Of a DNA stretch of 64,000 nucleotides, positions 27,458 through 36,033 are shown one piece after another. Under the pieces are notes generated by a model. The model was not told where the DNA came from, ran no database searches, and saw only the letters and a program-made list of their open reading frames with translations. Each line of letters opens with the position of its first letter. Position 1 is the stretch's first letter. Source of the stretch: Hanstruepera neustonica (GTDB taxonomy: Bacteria; Bacteroidota; Bacteroidia; Flavobacteriales; Flavobacteriaceae); assembly GCF_002895005.1 (NCBI RefSeq), contig NZ_POWF01000002.1, positions 1 to 64,000 on the forward strand, given 5' to 3'. A program made the position numbers and the translations under genes.

Positions 27458-28705
27458 CTACTTTTTTAAAATTTCTTTTTGTAGCATTTCAAAAGCTTTA
27501 CTAACAGCCTTTCCAATCACTTTAGTACGATGGTTTCCAAAATTAAATTCTTCAGAAAAAACTGTTTGTTTTGTTGCTATGGCAATAAAAACTGTTCCGA
27601 CATCGGCATCAGAATCTCCCTTATCTGGACCTGCGTTTCCTGTTGTAGCTATCGCATAATCCGTGTTAAATAATTTTAAAGCACTTTCAGCCATAGCTTC
27701 GACCACGGGTTTGGAAACCACTGAATGTTCATCAATTAGTTCCTTTGAAATTCCTAACACATTAATTTTAGCCTCGGTGGCATAACTTACCACACTACCC
27801 TTAAAATAGTTGGAAGCACCAGGAATGGCTGCAAAAGACTCGGCTATTTTTCCTCCTGTGCAACTTTCGGCGGTGGCTACCGTTTTTTGCAAGTGGGTTA
27901 ATTGTTTTCCTATTAGGGCTTCAATAGATTCATCGGTTTCAAAACCAGCAAAAATATCTTCTATTTGTGGTAACAACGCATCAATTTGTTTCTGCATCTC
28001 GGTTTCTACCGACTCCTTGCTCATCGCTTTAGCCGATAGACGCAATCGCACACGACCCAATCCAGGAAGATAAGCCAACTTCATAAAACTCGGCAAATTA
28101 TCTTCCCAATCCTCTATTTTTGCTGCTAATGAACTTTCACCCATACCATAGGTTAATAGTGTGACATGTTTGATATACGGAAACTCATAGGTCTTGCGAA
28201 GTCTCGGAATGACTTCATCATACATCAAGGCTTTCATCTCATAGGGCACACCCGGAAGTGAAATGAAAAATTTATTGTTTTTTTCCAACCACATACCTGG
28301 AGCACTGCCGTATTTATTCATCAATACCGCACATTTTGAAGGGACTAGTGCTTGGTCAATATTAACTTGCGCTAGTGGTTTTTTGATGTAAACTTCCCAA
28401 AGATGCTCGATGTTTTTTAAAACCGCATCACTTTGAATTAGAGTGTCATTAAAATATTCAGCGAGGGTTCGTTTGGTGATATCATCTTTGGTTGGACCCA
28501 AACCGCCTGTAATTATGATAATATCGGCATTTTCCTCAGCTTCACGCAACGATTTCAAAATGTGCTCCTTATCATCTTGAACCGATGTGATTTGATATAC
28601 CGAAACACCTATTTTATTCAGTTCCTTACTAATGAAGGCTGAATTGGTATCGACAATCTGACCAATTAGAATCTCATCTCCAATGGTTATGATTTCAGCT
28701 TGCAT
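27458..28705 (-). CDS. cinA: CinA family protein (nicotinamide-nucleotide amidohydrolase)
   Basis: A 415-residue two-domain protein: an N-terminal MoaB/MogA-like domain (ITIGDEILIGQIVDTN, TGGLGPTKDD) acting as ADP-ribose/NAD-related pyrophosphatase in relatives, and a C-terminal CinA domain (TAESCTGG, then GASNYFKGSVVSYA) with NMN deamidase activity in relatives. It would recycle NMN in the pyridine nucleotide cycle; an older name is competence/damage-inducible protein A. The start overlaps the stop of the Hpt gene (TAATG). Confidence 0.92.
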   Translation of the reverse strand: MQAEIITIGDEILIGQIVDTNSAFISKELNKIGVSVYQITSVQDDKEHILKSLREAEENADIIIITGGLGPTKDDITKRTLAEYFNDTLIQSDAVLKNIEHLWEVYIKKPLAQVNIDQALVPSKCAVLMNKYGSAPGMWLEKNNKFFISLPGVPYEMKALMYDEVIPRLRKTYEFPYIKHVTLLTYGMGESSLAAKIEDWEDNLPSFMKLAYLPGLGRVRLRLSAKAMSKESVETEMQKQIDALLPQIEDIFAGFETDESIEALIGKQLTHLQKTVATAESCTGGKIAESFAAIPGASNYFKGSVVSYATEAKINVLGISKELIDEHSVVSKPVVEAMAESALKLFNTDYAIATTGNAGPDKGDSDADVGTVFIAIATKQTVFSEEFNFGNHRTKVIGKAVSKAFEMLQKEILKK

Positions 28706-29046
28706 TACAATCCAAAGTCAGCTTTTATTTCTTCAACAGCATTCTCAACAGCCGTTGCGACAATGTGTAATTTTTCAGTTGGGTCCATATCCGTTTTCTC
28801 AAACTTTCCCCAATCCTGCACCTCAATTAAATCCTGAAGTACACCCAACTCGAACAGATCGACAGTTGGTTTCATTTTGTGAGCTGCTTGGTAAGCCGAG
28901 TAGTAATCAGTTTTGGCAACAGCGGATTTTAATCGTTCTAAATCTTCTGGCACTTCCTCTAAAAATGCAGCAGCCAAAGCCGCTACAAAATCTTCATCAT
29001 TATCAGCCATTTCACGTACTCGGTATAATTTGTAATGTTGTTCCAT
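28705..29046 (-). CDS. Orphan histidine phosphotransfer (Hpt) domain protein
   Basis: A 113-residue helical protein with an Hpt pattern: F-L-E-E-V-P-E-D-L-E-R-L upstream of A-A-H-K-M-K-P-T, where His56 would be the phospho-acceptor. Hpt proteins relay phosphate between receiver domains. No histidine kinase or response regulator lies nearby. It is tightly packed between an FAH-family hydrolase gene (adjacent, no gap) and cinA (TAATG overlap). Confidence 0.82.
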   Translation of the reverse strand: MEQHYKLYRVREMADNDEDFVAALAAAFLEEVPEDLERLKSAVAKTDYYSAYQAAHKMKPTVDLFELGVLQDLIEVQDWGKFEKTDMDPTEKLHIVATAVENAVEEIKADFGL

Positions 29047-29658
29047 TTATTTTATTGTTATTGAAAACATTTCTTTGTCTTCCAAAAATCCTTTTAATCT
29101 ATCATTGGCAACTACCTTGCCAACACCAGCAGGTGTTCCGGTAAATATAATATCTCCTATCTTTAAAGTAAAATATTTAGATACATATTCTATTAATTCG
29201 TCAATTTTCCACATCATATGACTGGTGTTTCCCATCTGAACCACTTCATCATTTTTTTGAAGCGAGAAATTGATAGTGTTTAAATCTGAAAACTGTTCTT
29301 TGGAAAGCCATTTTCCTATAACAGCTGCACCATCAAAGGCTTTAGCCGTTTCCCATGGCAAGCCTTTTTCTTTTAGTTTCGATTGAAGGTCGCGTGCCGT
29401 GAAATCAATTCCCAAACCTATTTCATCGTAATATTTATGGGCAAACTTTTTATCGATGTACTTACCGACTCTATTTATTTTGACCAACACCTCAACCTCG
29501 TGATGCACCTCATCTGAAAAATCAGGAATGAAAAACGGTTGCTTTTTTAATAAAATGGCAGTATCTGGTTTTAAAAACACAACGGGTTCTGTTGGTCTTT
29601 CATTCTCTAATTCTTCAATATGTTTGGCATAATTACGGCCTATACAAACGAGTTTCAT
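29047..29658 (-). CDS. Fumarylacetoacetate hydrolase family protein
   Basis: A 203-residue single-domain FAH-fold protein (IGRNYAKHIEELEN at the start; HHEVEVLVKI with metal-binding Glu residues; FTARDLQ; GDIIFTGTPAGVG). The family includes acylpyruvate hydrolases, oxaloacetate decarboxylases and isomerases with a bound Mg2+. The exact substrate is unknown; small bacterial members of this kind are often acylpyruvases. It lies one base after the exonuclease gene and directly abuts the Hpt gene. Confidence 0.9.
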   Translation of the reverse strand: MKLVCIGRNYAKHIEELENERPTEPVVFLKPDTAILLKKQPFFIPDFSDEVHHEVEVLVKINRVGKYIDKKFAHKYYDEIGLGIDFTARDLQSKLKEKGLPWETAKAFDGAAVIGKWLSKEQFSDLNTINFSLQKNDEVVQMGNTSHMMWKIDELIEYVSKYFTLKIGDIIFTGTPAGVGKVVANDRLKGFLEDKEMFSITIK

Positions 29659-29659
29659 T

Positions 29660-30436
29660 CTAATTCAACTTATTATTAAACGTCCGTAATTTTATGGCTG
29701 TTAGCACTTTTTTTGTGTATAATGGAAAATCGGCATTCAGTAACCAGCCAAAATAACCAGGCTCTTCATTCAATACATCTTCTACCCGTTTTCCTTTATG
29801 TTTTCCAAATGAAAAACACTCCTCACCCTTTTTGTTATAAATAATAAATCCAGCAAAATCTGCAAACTTTTTACGAGAACTGAACTCCGCCAAAAATTTA
29901 GAATCGTTTTCCAGTTCGTCATATTTAGCTATTTGGGCTTTAAGAACTTCATAAGTAGCTTTGGTATCTGCTTCCGCCGTATGGGCATCTTCCAAAATCT
30001 TATCGCAGTAAAATTTGTAAGCGGCACTCAAGGTACGTTGTTCCATTTTATGAAAAATGGTTTGTACGTCAACCGACAATCTATTTTTCATATCAAAATC
30101 CACATCGGCTCGCAGCATTTCTTCAGCTAATAATGGTATATCAAACCTATTGGAATTAAATCCGCCCAAATCGGAGTCCTTGATCATATTATGAATCTCT
30201 TTTGCCAATTCTTTAAAGGTTGGCTCATCGGCGACATCAGCATCTGATATTCCATGAATAGCGGTCACTTCTTTGGGAATAGGCATTTCTGGGTTCACCA
30301 ACCATCGCTTTGATTCTTCCTTCCCATCAGGATATACTTTTAGTATGGCAATTTCTACGATACGGTCTGTTGTGATGTTAACACCTGTCGTTTCTAAATC
30401 GAAAAAACAAATGGGTTTTGATAAGTTTAAATTCAT
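29660..30436 (-). CDS. DnaQ-like 3'-5' exonuclease
   Basis: A 258-residue protein from the ATG at 30436. The exonuclease motifs of the DEDDh family are visible: FDLETTG (Asp13, Glu15), GFNSNRFDIPLL, and HTAEADTKAT containing the catalytic His and final Asp. A C-terminal extension has FSFGKHKGKRVEDVL, a DUF3820-like block. It resembles the epsilon subunit of DNA polymerase III but may act in repair. A TTG codon at 30457 was rejected because a -7 element TATCTTTG (30462-30455) overlaps it. It is first in the run to FAH, Hpt and cinA. Confidence 0.9.
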   Translation of the reverse strand: MNLNLSKPICFFDLETTGVNITTDRIVEIAILKVYPDGKEESKRWLVNPEMPIPKEVTAIHGISDADVADEPTFKELAKEIHNMIKDSDLGGFNSNRFDIPLLAEEMLRADVDFDMKNRLSVDVQTIFHKMEQRTLSAAYKFYCDKILEDAHTAEADTKATYEVLKAQIAKYDELENDSKFLAEFSSRKKFADFAGFIIYNKKGEECFSFGKHKGKRVEDVLNEEPGYFGWLLNADFPLYTKKVLTAIKLRTFNNKLN

Positions 30437-30692
30437 TAAAAAAGAATGTTTTGACAAAGATAACGGAGTTTCTTGGTAAATAAAATTTAGATTTAAAATA
30501 CCTTATCAACACCTTATTAGAAACTTTTATTTCTTATGTTTTTCTCAAAATAAGTAAATTGGGAATCTATTCGTAACTGATAATTGTCATATAATTTATC
30601 TTATTAATACAGTAATTTTGACTATGATTTTGTTACAACATTTGTTATAAAATTATCATTTAAACTAGAATTAATTAAAACATTAATTAATC

Positions 30693-31895
30693 ATGACAAC
30701 AACAGTAGTAATTGGAGGCAGTTTTGCAGGTATGACTGCCGCTTTAGAAATTAAGCGTAAAGGCAAAAAAGACCACAAAGTTATTCTCATAGATAAATCA
30801 CCATTATTCCTTTTTATACCTTCTTTAATCTGGGTTCCATTTAGAAGACGGGAAATGAAAGATATATCATTTAAAAAAGAACATATTTTAAGAAAGAAAG
30901 GTGTTGATTTTATTCACGCGGAAGCTTTAAGTGTCGATACTCAAACCCAGACCGTTAAAACCACAGAAGGTGATTTCAACTACGACCATTTAGTTGTGGC
31001 TACAGGACCAAAAGTCAAGTTTGATGTTGCTCCTGGTGTTGCCGAATACTCACATTACGTAGGAACTCCAAATGGCGCTATGAAATTAAGAAGTGCTTTG
31101 GAAGCTTTTAAAGAAAATCCAGGTCCGATCGTTATTGGCGCAACCCAAAACGCAGGTTGTATGGGTGCAGCCTATGAATTTTTATTTAATGTAGAAAAAT
31201 GGTTACGTGAACAAAAAATCAGAAAAAAAGTCGATCTCTACTGGATAACACCAGAGGATTACCTTGGCCATTTTGGAATCGATGGCATGCCACTTGGCGA
31301 AACCATGCTCAAGACTTTTATGAAGATGTTCAACATTCATTACAGAACGCAAGTTGCTGTCAAAGAAGTAACACCAAACTCTGTTATTCTCTCCAGCGGA
31401 GAAGAAATAAAAAGTTCATTAACGCAATTGATGCCGCCATTTGTAGGTGTTGATTTTGTCCAAAACTCACCGTCACTTTATGCCAATCAGAATGGTTATC
31501 TTCCTGTTGAAGACACTTATCGTCATAAGCAGTTAGAAAATGTATGGGCTGCTGGTATTGCTGTACAAGTTGATTTACCGTTTGAATGTAAAAACATTCC
31601 ATTCTCTGCACCGAAAACGGGATATCCATCTGATGAAACTGGTAAAATTGTGGCTAAAAATATTTTACGAACCGTTAATGGCAATACCAAGTTAGTTAAA
31701 AAACCTTGGGGTAAAATCCCAGGACTTTGTGTCATGGATGCCGGCAAGAAAGAGGTGCTTATTTTTTCAAATAACTTGTTTAAACCAAGAACCTTTGCCA
31801 TTATGCTACCCAATGTCTTTTATGATTTCACCAAAATACTATTGGAAAAATACTTTCTATGGAAATCAAAAAGAGGCTATGCTTGGATGCCTTAA
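30693..31895 (+). CDS. Sulfide:quinone oxidoreductase-like flavoprotein
   Basis: A 400-residue FAD enzyme with the dinucleotide-binding start VVIGGSFAGM (6-14), a second GATQNAGCMGAAYEF region and a C-terminal amphipathic tail typical of SQR-type proteins that sit on the membrane face. Cys156 and Cys346 lie where SQRs have their redox-active pair, with Cys299 additional. It probably oxidises sulfide or a related thiol and passes electrons to quinone, but other NADH- or persulfide-linked members of the family cannot be excluded. It is monocistronic and ends at a two-way terminator. A TAATTTTG -7-like element is at 30613-30620. Confidence 0.82.
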   Translation: MTTTVVIGGSFAGMTAALEIKRKGKKDHKVILIDKSPLFLFIPSLIWVPFRRREMKDISFKKEHILRKKGVDFIHAEALSVDTQTQTVKTTEGDFNYDHLVVATGPKVKFDVAPGVAEYSHYVGTPNGAMKLRSALEAFKENPGPIVIGATQNAGCMGAAYEFLFNVEKWLREQKIRKKVDLYWITPEDYLGHFGIDGMPLGETMLKTFMKMFNIHYRTQVAVKEVTPNSVILSSGEEIKSSLTQLMPPFVGVDFVQNSPSLYANQNGYLPVEDTYRHKQLENVWAAGIAVQVDLPFECKNIPFSAPKTGYPSDETGKIVAKNILRTVNGNTKLVKKPWGKIPGLCVMDAGKKEVLIFSNNLFKPRTFAIMLPNVFYDFTKILLEKYFLWKSKRGYAWMP

Positions 31896-31916
31896 GATTC
31901 CGTTTTTAAACAAAAA

Positions 31917-31939
31917 AAGCACCACAAGTTGTGGTGCTT
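31917..31939. terminator. Bidirectional terminator between SQR-like and E2 genes
   Basis: aagcaccacaa and ttgtggtgctt form a near-perfect palindrome with A-rich and T-rich flanks on both sides, between two convergent genes. Confidence 0.8.
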
Positions 31940-31962
31940 ATTTATATAATTTAATATAATTC

Positions 31963-33291
31963 TTAAATTTCTCTATTTGGGTCCCAGGCTTCTAAATAAT
32001 CTTTTACAGCCTTCACAAACTGACCACCTAATGCACCATTAACAACTCTATGATCATAAGAGTGTGACATAAACATGCGGTAACGGATACCAATGAAATC
32101 ACCTTCTGGCGTTTCGACAACTGCTGGTACTTTTCTAATGGCTCCCAAAGCCAAAATACCCACTTGTGGCTGATTGATAATTGGTGTTCCCATGATACTA
32201 CCAAAAGTTCCTACATTCGTAACTGTGTAAGTTCCGCCTTGAATATCGTCTGGCTTTAATTGGTTTAATCTGGCACGGTTAGCCAAATCATTCACCTTTT
32301 TGGTCATTCCAACCAAATTCAATTGATCAGCATCTTTAATTACCGGTACAATTAAATTACCATCTGGTAAGGCTGCTGCCATACCTAGATTGATATGTTT
32401 TTTCTTGATGATGCTGTCTCCTTGCACTGAAATATTCATCATTGGGAAATCACGTAATGCCTTGGCAACGGCTTCCATAAATATGGGTGTAAAAGTTAAG
32501 TTCTCGCCTTCACGCTTTGCAAAATCATTTTTGACTTTATTACGCCAATTCCAGATTTTCGTCACATCAGCTTCAATAAAACTTTGCACATGTGCTGATG
32601 TCTGAACAGACTCGACCATATGATGCGCGATGAGTTTACCCATTCGCGTCATTTCGATAATCTCATCATCACCAGAAGCTACCACAGGTGCCGCTTTTGG
32701 TTTTTCGGTGTCTTGAGTTGGTTGAGGCTTATCGACAACAGTCGATGTGGCAGGTGACTCAACTTTTGGAGTCTCTGAACGGTTTCCTAAATAAGCAAAT
32801 ATGTCATTTTTAGTCACGCGTCCATCCTTACCCGTTCCTGGCATGGCATCTAATTCACTTTGAGAAATACCTTCTTTTTTCGCAATATTTTTAACCAACG
32901 GTGAATAAAATCGATCACCTGAAGACACTATTGGCGCAGCTGTTTCTTGAGCTGCTACCACAGTTTTTTCAACCTCGGCAACAACAGGTGCTGCTAGAGC
33001 TGCTTCCGTTTTTGCCGGCTCTGATGATGATACCGAAACACTGCCTTCACCTTCAGTTTCTATAATAGCAATAGTTTGCCCAACTTGAACCACATCGTCA
33101 ACATCAAATAGCTTTTCAACTAAAATCCCCTCTACTTCACTGGGTACTTCACTATCAACCTTATCGGTTGCGATTTCTAAAACGGCTTCGTCGGCATCAA
33201 TAGTTTCACCTACTTCTTTCAACCAAGATGTAATGGTTGCTTCTGCGACACTTTCCCCCATTTTAGGGAGTTTTAATTCAAATTTTGCCAT
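31963..33291 (-). CDS. 2-oxoacid dehydrogenase complex E2 (dihydrolipoyl acyltransferase)
   Basis: A 442-residue acyltransferase with one lipoyl domain (1-76; DKVDSE, lipoylated Lys44), an Ala/Pro/Thr-rich linker, a peripheral subunit-binding domain (about 128-168, PLVKNIAKKEGISQSEL) and the catalytic domain (215-442). The catalytic HxxxDG motif reads HRVVNG, with Asn for Asp. Flavobacterial branched-chain-type E2 proteins often show this. It transfers an acyl group from lipoate to CoA in pyruvate, 2-oxoglutarate or branched-chain 2-oxoacid oxidation. E1 and E3 genes are not adjacent, so the substrate is unknown. Confidence 0.9.
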   Translation of the reverse strand: MAKFELKLPKMGESVAEATITSWLKEVGETIDADEAVLEIATDKVDSEVPSEVEGILVEKLFDVDDVVQVGQTIAIIETEGEGSVSVSSSEPAKTEAALAAPVVAEVEKTVVAAQETAAPIVSSGDRFYSPLVKNIAKKEGISQSELDAMPGTGKDGRVTKNDIFAYLGNRSETPKVESPATSTVVDKPQPTQDTEKPKAAPVVASGDDEIIEMTRMGKLIAHHMVESVQTSAHVQSFIEADVTKIWNWRNKVKNDFAKREGENLTFTPIFMEAVAKALRDFPMMNISVQGDSIIKKKHINLGMAAALPDGNLIVPVIKDADQLNLVGMTKKVNDLANRARLNQLKPDDIQGGTYTVTNVGTFGSIMGTPIINQPQVGILALGAIRKVPAVVETPEGDFIGIRYRMFMSHSYDHRVVNGALGGQFVKAVKDYLEAWDPNREI

Positions 33292-33371
33292 ATCTGTAAT
33301 GGAACGCTGTTTTTTTAAATTACGCCTGCAAAATTAATGAAAATTCATTGAAAGTATTGCAGTTTCTTCAA

Positions 33372-34481
33372 TTAATTATTTTTAACAAGAATGACTTCTC
33401 CGCGGTTTTTAGAACTATTACTTCCTAAAATAAAGTTATGATTTTCAGACAATATCTTGAATGAAATTCCTTTTTGTGTTTTATAATTATCAATTAATTC
33501 TATTATGCCTTTATAGGTCATGGTTTTGGCATCAAAAATAATTTCAGTGTGTGCTTTTAAGTCTGGTAATTCGGTAACAACCTCAAATGGTTTATTCAAT
33601 ATTGCTTTTAAAAACTCACAGTTGCGACTAGACAAAACCACATATCTATCTACTCGAACATGAGGTTTTTTCGGTTCGGTTCGCATGAGATAAGCGCCTT
33701 TTATTCCAAGCCAAACCATCATATTGAATAGCCAATTTTTCTTGAAATGCTTTTTATAAAAAATCTGCATAGCACCGTAAAAGCGCTTGGCATAATTAAC
33801 ATCTTTCAATGTGCTTTCTCCTTTATAGTGAATGATGCTAGTATTGCCATTGTAATAATTGGTATAACCAGCTGTCAAAACTTTATAGGAAATATCAACA
33901 TCTTCGCCATACATAAAATAGTCTTCATCAAAACCACCAACCTCATTGTAAAGTGATTGCTTCATGAACATAAATGCGCCAACGAAAATCGGAACTTCCC
34001 CAATTTCAAATTCATTTATTTGATTGGCATAATAATCATAGGGATTCCCAAGCAGTTTTTTAAGGGCAATAACTGGTTTTGGAATATTCCGCTTGCTTTC
34101 AGGCAAAAAATGCCCTGTACCATCAATTAAACGACAACCCACAATACCCAAATTGGATTGTGAATCGGCGAACTGTAATAACATGGAAAACGTATCTTCA
34201 GCCACAACTGTATCTGGGTTTAAAATACAAATGTATTCCCCTTTGGCTTGCTTTACACCCAAATTATTTCCCTTGGAAAAGCCGTCGTTGTTTTTGTGTT
34301 CAATGAGATTGACATTCGGAAAATGTGTTTTGACCATTTGACAACTATCATCTTCAGAATTATTATCCACCACAATAATTTCTGCATCCAAATCGGCAAT
34401 AGCAGCCTCAACACTATTGAGACATAATTCCAAAAAATAACGGACATTATAATTTAGTATGACGACTGATAATTTCAACAA
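33372..34481 (-). CDS. Family 2 glycosyltransferase (rhamnosyltransferase-like)
   Basis: A 369-residue protein with the GT-A start LSVVILNYNVRYFLE, VVDNNSEDDS, a donor site ILNPDTVV and the GGFDEDYFMYGEDVD segment common to rhamnosyl- and N-acetylglucosaminyl-type GT2 enzymes. The C-terminal 100 residues are unusual for the family and resemble a small Rossmann-like domain (YVVLSSRNCEFLKAIL). It would add a sugar to a glycan or lipid carrier at the inner membrane. It is divergent from the MBOAT gene across a 125-base promoter region. Confidence 0.88.
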   Translation of the reverse strand: MLKLSVVILNYNVRYFLELCLNSVEAAIADLDAEIIVVDNNSEDDSCQMVKTHFPNVNLIEHKNNDGFSKGNNLGVKQAKGEYICILNPDTVVAEDTFSMLLQFADSQSNLGIVGCRLIDGTGHFLPESKRNIPKPVIALKKLLGNPYDYYANQINEFEIGEVPIFVGAFMFMKQSLYNEVGGFDEDYFMYGEDVDISYKVLTAGYTNYYNGNTSIIHYKGESTLKDVNYAKRFYGAMQIFYKKHFKKNWLFNMMVWLGIKGAYLMRTEPKKPHVRVDRYVVLSSRNCEFLKAILNKPFEVVTELPDLKAHTEIIFDAKTMTYKGIIELIDNYKTQKGISFKILSENHNFILGSNSSKNRGEVILVKNN

Positions 34482-34556
34482 ATAACTCGCTTAAAAGTGC
34501 CGTAAATATAAACTTAAATAATAAAAGCGCTATTCTAACAACTTAAAATAAAAGAT

Positions 34557-34589
34557 GTTGAAATTAATTGGCAAATAATATTAAATTTG
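34557..34589 (+). promoter_or_regulatory. Likely promoter of the polysaccharide operon
   Basis: GTTG (34557-34560) and TAAATTTG (34582-34589) are separated by 21 bases. The -7 element is a full match to TAnnTTTG and lies 17 bases before the MBOAT start. Confidence 0.5.
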
Positions 34590-34606
34590 CTGCTTTATAA
34601 AATATA

Positions 34607-36019
34607 ATGGTATTTAGCAGCGCTTATTTTTTACTTCTTTTTTTACCTTTTGTACTACTACTCTATTTTTTAGTCACAAAAAAATATAAAAATTTAGTTC
34701 TACTAGCAGCTAGTTTGTACTTCTACGCTTATGGTGAGAAGTTCCTAGTTTTAATTATGATATTCTCTACTTTGGTAGATTATAAATGTGGTATTATGAT
34801 TGAAGAAGGTAAGAAAAAACTAGGCCTTCGTATTTCATTATTTGCCAATTTACTGACATTAGGAATTTTCAAGTATTTCAATTTTGCTATTGACAATTTT
34901 AAATCGTTGATAGATTCGGTAGGCATTCAAACAAATGCCTTTGACAGTGTTATAGAAATTGCCCTACCACTCGGTATTAGCTTTTATGTTTTTCAAACCA
35001 TGTCCTATACCATTGATGTGTATAGAGGCAATGTGAAAGCAAGTAGAAACTTGTTGGAATTTGCAACATATGTAACCATGTTTCCTCAATTAGTTGCAGG
35101 ACCAATTGTTAGATACATTGATATTCAAAAAGAAATTGTTAAGCGTGAAGTAACTCTTGTTTCTTTTTCAAAAGGTCTCGAGCGTTTTATTTTGGGTTTA
35201 GCTAAAAAAATGATTCTAGCGAATACTTTTGCCAGTGTTGCCGATAGTATTTTTACAGAAAGCAATGGTGATTTCTCAACCATGAATGCATGGATTGGTA
35301 TCCTTGCCTATACCTTTCAAATCTATTTTGACTTCTCTGCATATTCTGATATGGCCATTGGTCTTGGTAAAATGTTTGGGTTTAACTTCTTGGAGAACTT
35401 TAATTACCCTTACATTTCTAAAAGTATCAAAGAGTTTTGGAGACGTTGGCATATATCATTGTCATCATGGTTTAAAGATTACCTTTATATATCATTAGGA
35501 GGAAATAGAAAAGGTAAATATAGAACCTACTTAAACCTATTTATTGTATTCTTTATAACAGGGCTATGGCATGGTGCTGCGTGGAATTTTGTTATTTGGG
35601 GTCTTTTTCATGGCCTGTTTATTGTTATTGAACGTGTTGGATTTGATAAAATTCTCGACAAATTGTGGAACCCAATTCAGCACATTTATACCCTTTTCAT
35701 CGTTGTAGTTGGTTGGGTTTTATTTAGGGCTGAAGATTTCAACCATGCCATGATTTATTTAAAAACCATGTTCGTTCCCACCGAAGGTGTTCACGCTTCA
35801 AATGATTTTATTTCTTACTTTAATTATAATAGTGAAGTTGCCTTAATATTTATTTTGGGTATCATATTTTCTTTTCCGATATATCCTTATTTAGAGAAAA
35901 AGTTAACAAATCCTATGTTGTTGCCTTTTAGATATATCTTTGTAATGGTATTGCTTTTTGTTTGTATCGTTTATATTGCAGCGGGATCATACAACCCTTT
36001 TATTTATTTTAGATTTTAA
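34607..36019 (+). CDS. MBOAT family polysaccharide O-acyltransferase (AlgI-like)
   Basis: A 470-residue multi-pass membrane protein of the MBOAT family. The invariant region is KEFWRRWHISLSSWFKDYL (His282) followed by FFITGLWHGAAWNF, where His322 is the presumed catalytic residue. AlgI and relatives pass acetyl groups across the inner membrane to an extracellular acetyl carrier protein. The next gene encodes an AlgX/AlgJ-like SGNH protein, 14 bases downstream, which fits an O-acetylation pair. It opens a six-gene plus-strand run with glycosyltransferases. Confidence 0.93.
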   Translation: MVFSSAYFLLLFLPFVLLLYFLVTKKYKNLVLLAASLYFYAYGEKFLVLIMIFSTLVDYKCGIMIEEGKKKLGLRISLFANLLTLGIFKYFNFAIDNFKSLIDSVGIQTNAFDSVIEIALPLGISFYVFQTMSYTIDVYRGNVKASRNLLEFATYVTMFPQLVAGPIVRYIDIQKEIVKREVTLVSFSKGLERFILGLAKKMILANTFASVADSIFTESNGDFSTMNAWIGILAYTFQIYFDFSAYSDMAIGLGKMFGFNFLENFNYPYISKSIKEFWRRWHISLSSWFKDYLYISLGGNRKGKYRTYLNLFIVFFITGLWHGAAWNFVIWGLFHGLFIVIERVGFDKILDKLWNPIQHIYTLFIVVVGWVLFRAEDFNHAMIYLKTMFVPTEGVHASNDFISYFNYNSEVALIFILGIIFSFPIYPYLEKKLTNPMLLPFRYIFVMVLLFVCIVYIAAGSYNPFIYFRF

Positions 36020-36033
36020 ATTAACACCAAAAC

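Noticed and set aside
30437-30457. TTG start seven codons upstream in the exonuclease gene
   Set aside because: It coincides with a -7-like element (TATCTTTG on the minus strand), so the transcript probably starts downstream of it.
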